Below are positions 5,889 to 6,560 of a DNA stretch of 6,560 nucleotides, one piece after another. Source of the stretch: Sphingomonas bacterium (GTDB taxonomy: Bacteria > Pseudomonadota > Alphaproteobacteria > Sphingomonadales > Sphingomonadaceae). The stretch's first letter is position 1. Each line of letters begins with the position of its first letter. The DNA lies in the NCBI GenBank assembly GCA_026785645.1, contig JAJAZM010000024.1, positions 1-6,560 of the forward strand. Direction: 5' to 3'. Under the pieces are notes generated by a model. The model worked only from the letters and a program-made list of their open reading frames with translations. It was not told where the DNA came from and ran no database searches. The translations under genes were made by a program, and so were the position numbers.

Positions 5889-6263
5889 ATGCTCAGGGAC
5901 ATCCTCGACACCTTCGTGCCATTGGTCGTGCAGGCGATCGAGCTCGTCGGCGTCACCATCATCGCGCTTGGATCGGCGATCACCCTCGCCTTGTTCCTCG
6001 TCGCGCTGGCCAGGCGCGTGAAAGTCGAGGACGCCATCGGCCGGTTTCGCTCCGATCTCGGGCGCTCGATCCTGCTCGGCCTCGAATTCCTCGTTGCCGC
6101 CGACATCATCAGCACCGTGGTCATCGACCTGACGCTGGAAAGCGTCGCCGCGCTCGCCGGGATCGTGTTCATCCGCACCCTGCTCAGCTTCAGTCTTGAG
6201 GCCGAGATTGACGGCCGCTGGCCGTGGCAGCGCGCCGCAGCGGAGAAAACGGACCGTCCCTAA
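5889..6263 (+). CDS. DUF1622-like inner-membrane protein
   Basis: This is a 124-residue predicted inner-membrane protein of unknown function. Three hydrophobic segments are seen, at about 10-40 (long, AIELVGVTIIALGSAITLAL), 61-79 (ILLGLEFLVAADIISTVVI) and 83-103. A positively charged loop (ARRVKVEDAIGRFRSDLGR) lies between the first two, probably on the cytoplasmic side. The motifs LGRSILLGLEFLVAADII and IRTLLSFSLEAEIDGRWPW fit DUF1622 as I remember it. I chose the ATG at 5889, two bases after the GFA stop, because CAGGA (5878-5882) gives a well-placed ribosome-binding site; the same frame is open upstream but only inside the GFA gene. It is probably co-transcribed with that gene. Its TAA overlaps the stop of the convergent dipeptidase gene. 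Confidence 0.86.
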   Translation: MLRDILDTFVPLVVQAIELVGVTIIALGSAITLALFLVALARRVKVEDAIGRFRSDLGRSILLGLEFLVAADIISTVVIDLTLESVAALAGIVFIRTLLSFSLEAEIDGRWPWQRAAAEKTDRP

Positions 6264-6559
6264 CCGCCCCACGCCTCGCGATAGACCCGCAAAAAATTGC
6301 CCCCCATCAGTTTCTCCACCCGCGTTTGGGTCCATCCGCGTTTGATCAAATCGGCCGCGATCCGGCGATAGCGATCAACCGAATTATACGCCTCGACCAC
6401 CGGAATGAAGTCGGGATTCTCCCCCGGCGCGGCGATCCCGCTCTTCAGCCGCTCGATCTGCCACTTGCGCAAATTCTCGCGGGTCTTGGCGTCCAGCGTC
6501 ATTGGCAACACGCCATTGTCGGTGCCGATCCCGACATGATCCTCGCCCGCGATCCGCGC
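6260..6559 (-). CDS. Membrane dipeptidase (peptidase M19, renal dipeptidase family), C-terminal part only
   Basis: Ninety-nine C-terminal residues of an M19-type metallodipeptidase are visible; the rest lies beyond the right edge. Enzymes of this family hydrolyse dipeptides, some with D-residues, using a two-zinc centre. The fragment begins ARIAGEDHVGIGTDNGVLP (6559 downward), which fits the conserved DHVGIGTD segment late in the barrel. It ends with IAADLIKRGWTQTRVEKLMGGNFLRVYREAW, whose GGNFLRV is the family's C-terminal mark. The Met at 6511 is internal, not a start, because homology continues through it to the window edge. The N-terminal zinc-binding HxD is outside the window, so catalytic integrity cannot be judged. 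Its TAG stop (6260-6262) overlaps the DUF1622-like gene's TAA. Confidence 0.88.
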   Translation of the reverse strand, partial: ARIAGEDHVGIGTDNGVLPMTLDAKTRENLRKWQIERLKSGIAAPGENPDFIPVVEAYNSVDRYRRIAADLIKRGWTQTRVEKLMGGNFLRVYREAWGG

Positions 6560-6560
6560 G

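Noticed and set aside
4786..6263. HNH, GFA and DUF1622-like genes as one transferred cassette
   Set aside because: Only the HNH gene has the atypical base and codon use. GFA and the DUF1622-like gene match the host pattern, and I saw no terminal repeats or integrase around the three.
5807..6335. Minus-strand open frames opposite the GFA and DUF1622-like genes
   Set aside because: They are shadows of conserved plus-strand genes with low-complexity translations and no sensible start context.

Overview
This 6.56 kb window looks like chromosomal DNA of a high-GC alphaproteobacterium, most likely of the Sphingomonadales. The reasons are the strongly G/C-ending codon use, a GapR/DUF2312 protein (a family typical of Alphaproteobacteria), the yebC-ruvC-ruvA order, and a GTCGAGCG-type palindrome of a kind I associate with sphingomonad genomes. 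The lineage call comes from recognition, not from a search.

Layout. A 5'-truncated histidine phosphatase (+, 2-676) converges on pyruvate kinase (-, 673-2142), and their stop codons overlap. A 93-bp divergent intergenic region follows. From it runs a long same-strand series: gapR-like (2236-2478), yebC (2488-3231), a small DUF3147-like membrane protein (3248-3601), ruvC (3601-4089), a 56-bp palindromic element, ruvA (4162-4758), an HNH endonuclease-like gene (4786-5487), a GFA-family zinc protein (5497-5886) and a DUF1622-like membrane protein (5889-6263). The last gene converges, again with overlapping stops, on the 3' end of a membrane-dipeptidase-like gene (-, 6260-6559, cut by the window edge).

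How the genes fit together. RuvA and RuvC are two of the three parts of the Holliday-junction branch-migration and resolution machine. The third, ruvB, is not next to ruvA here: the following 1.5 kb holds the HNH, GFA and DUF1622 genes instead. YebC is a translation-associated factor often found beside ruvC. GapR is a nucleoid protein that recognises overtwisted DNA. Pyruvate kinase and the phosphatase are metabolic neighbours.

The part least like ordinary housekeeping sequence is the HNH gene. It is clearly lower in GC and uses codons unlike its neighbours. Its N-terminal half resembles the head domain of ScoMcrA-type modification-dependent restriction proteins, and its C-terminal half is an HNH_2-type nuclease. 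It is best read as an acquired gene, possibly for defence, placed directly behind ruvA. Two small-scale features also stand out: a 15-bp direct repeat (17-bp period) that duplicates the yebC/DUF3147 start junction and creates a 5-codon mini-ORF, and the palindrome between ruvC and ruvA. I saw no tRNA, rRNA, CRISPR array or insertion sequence.
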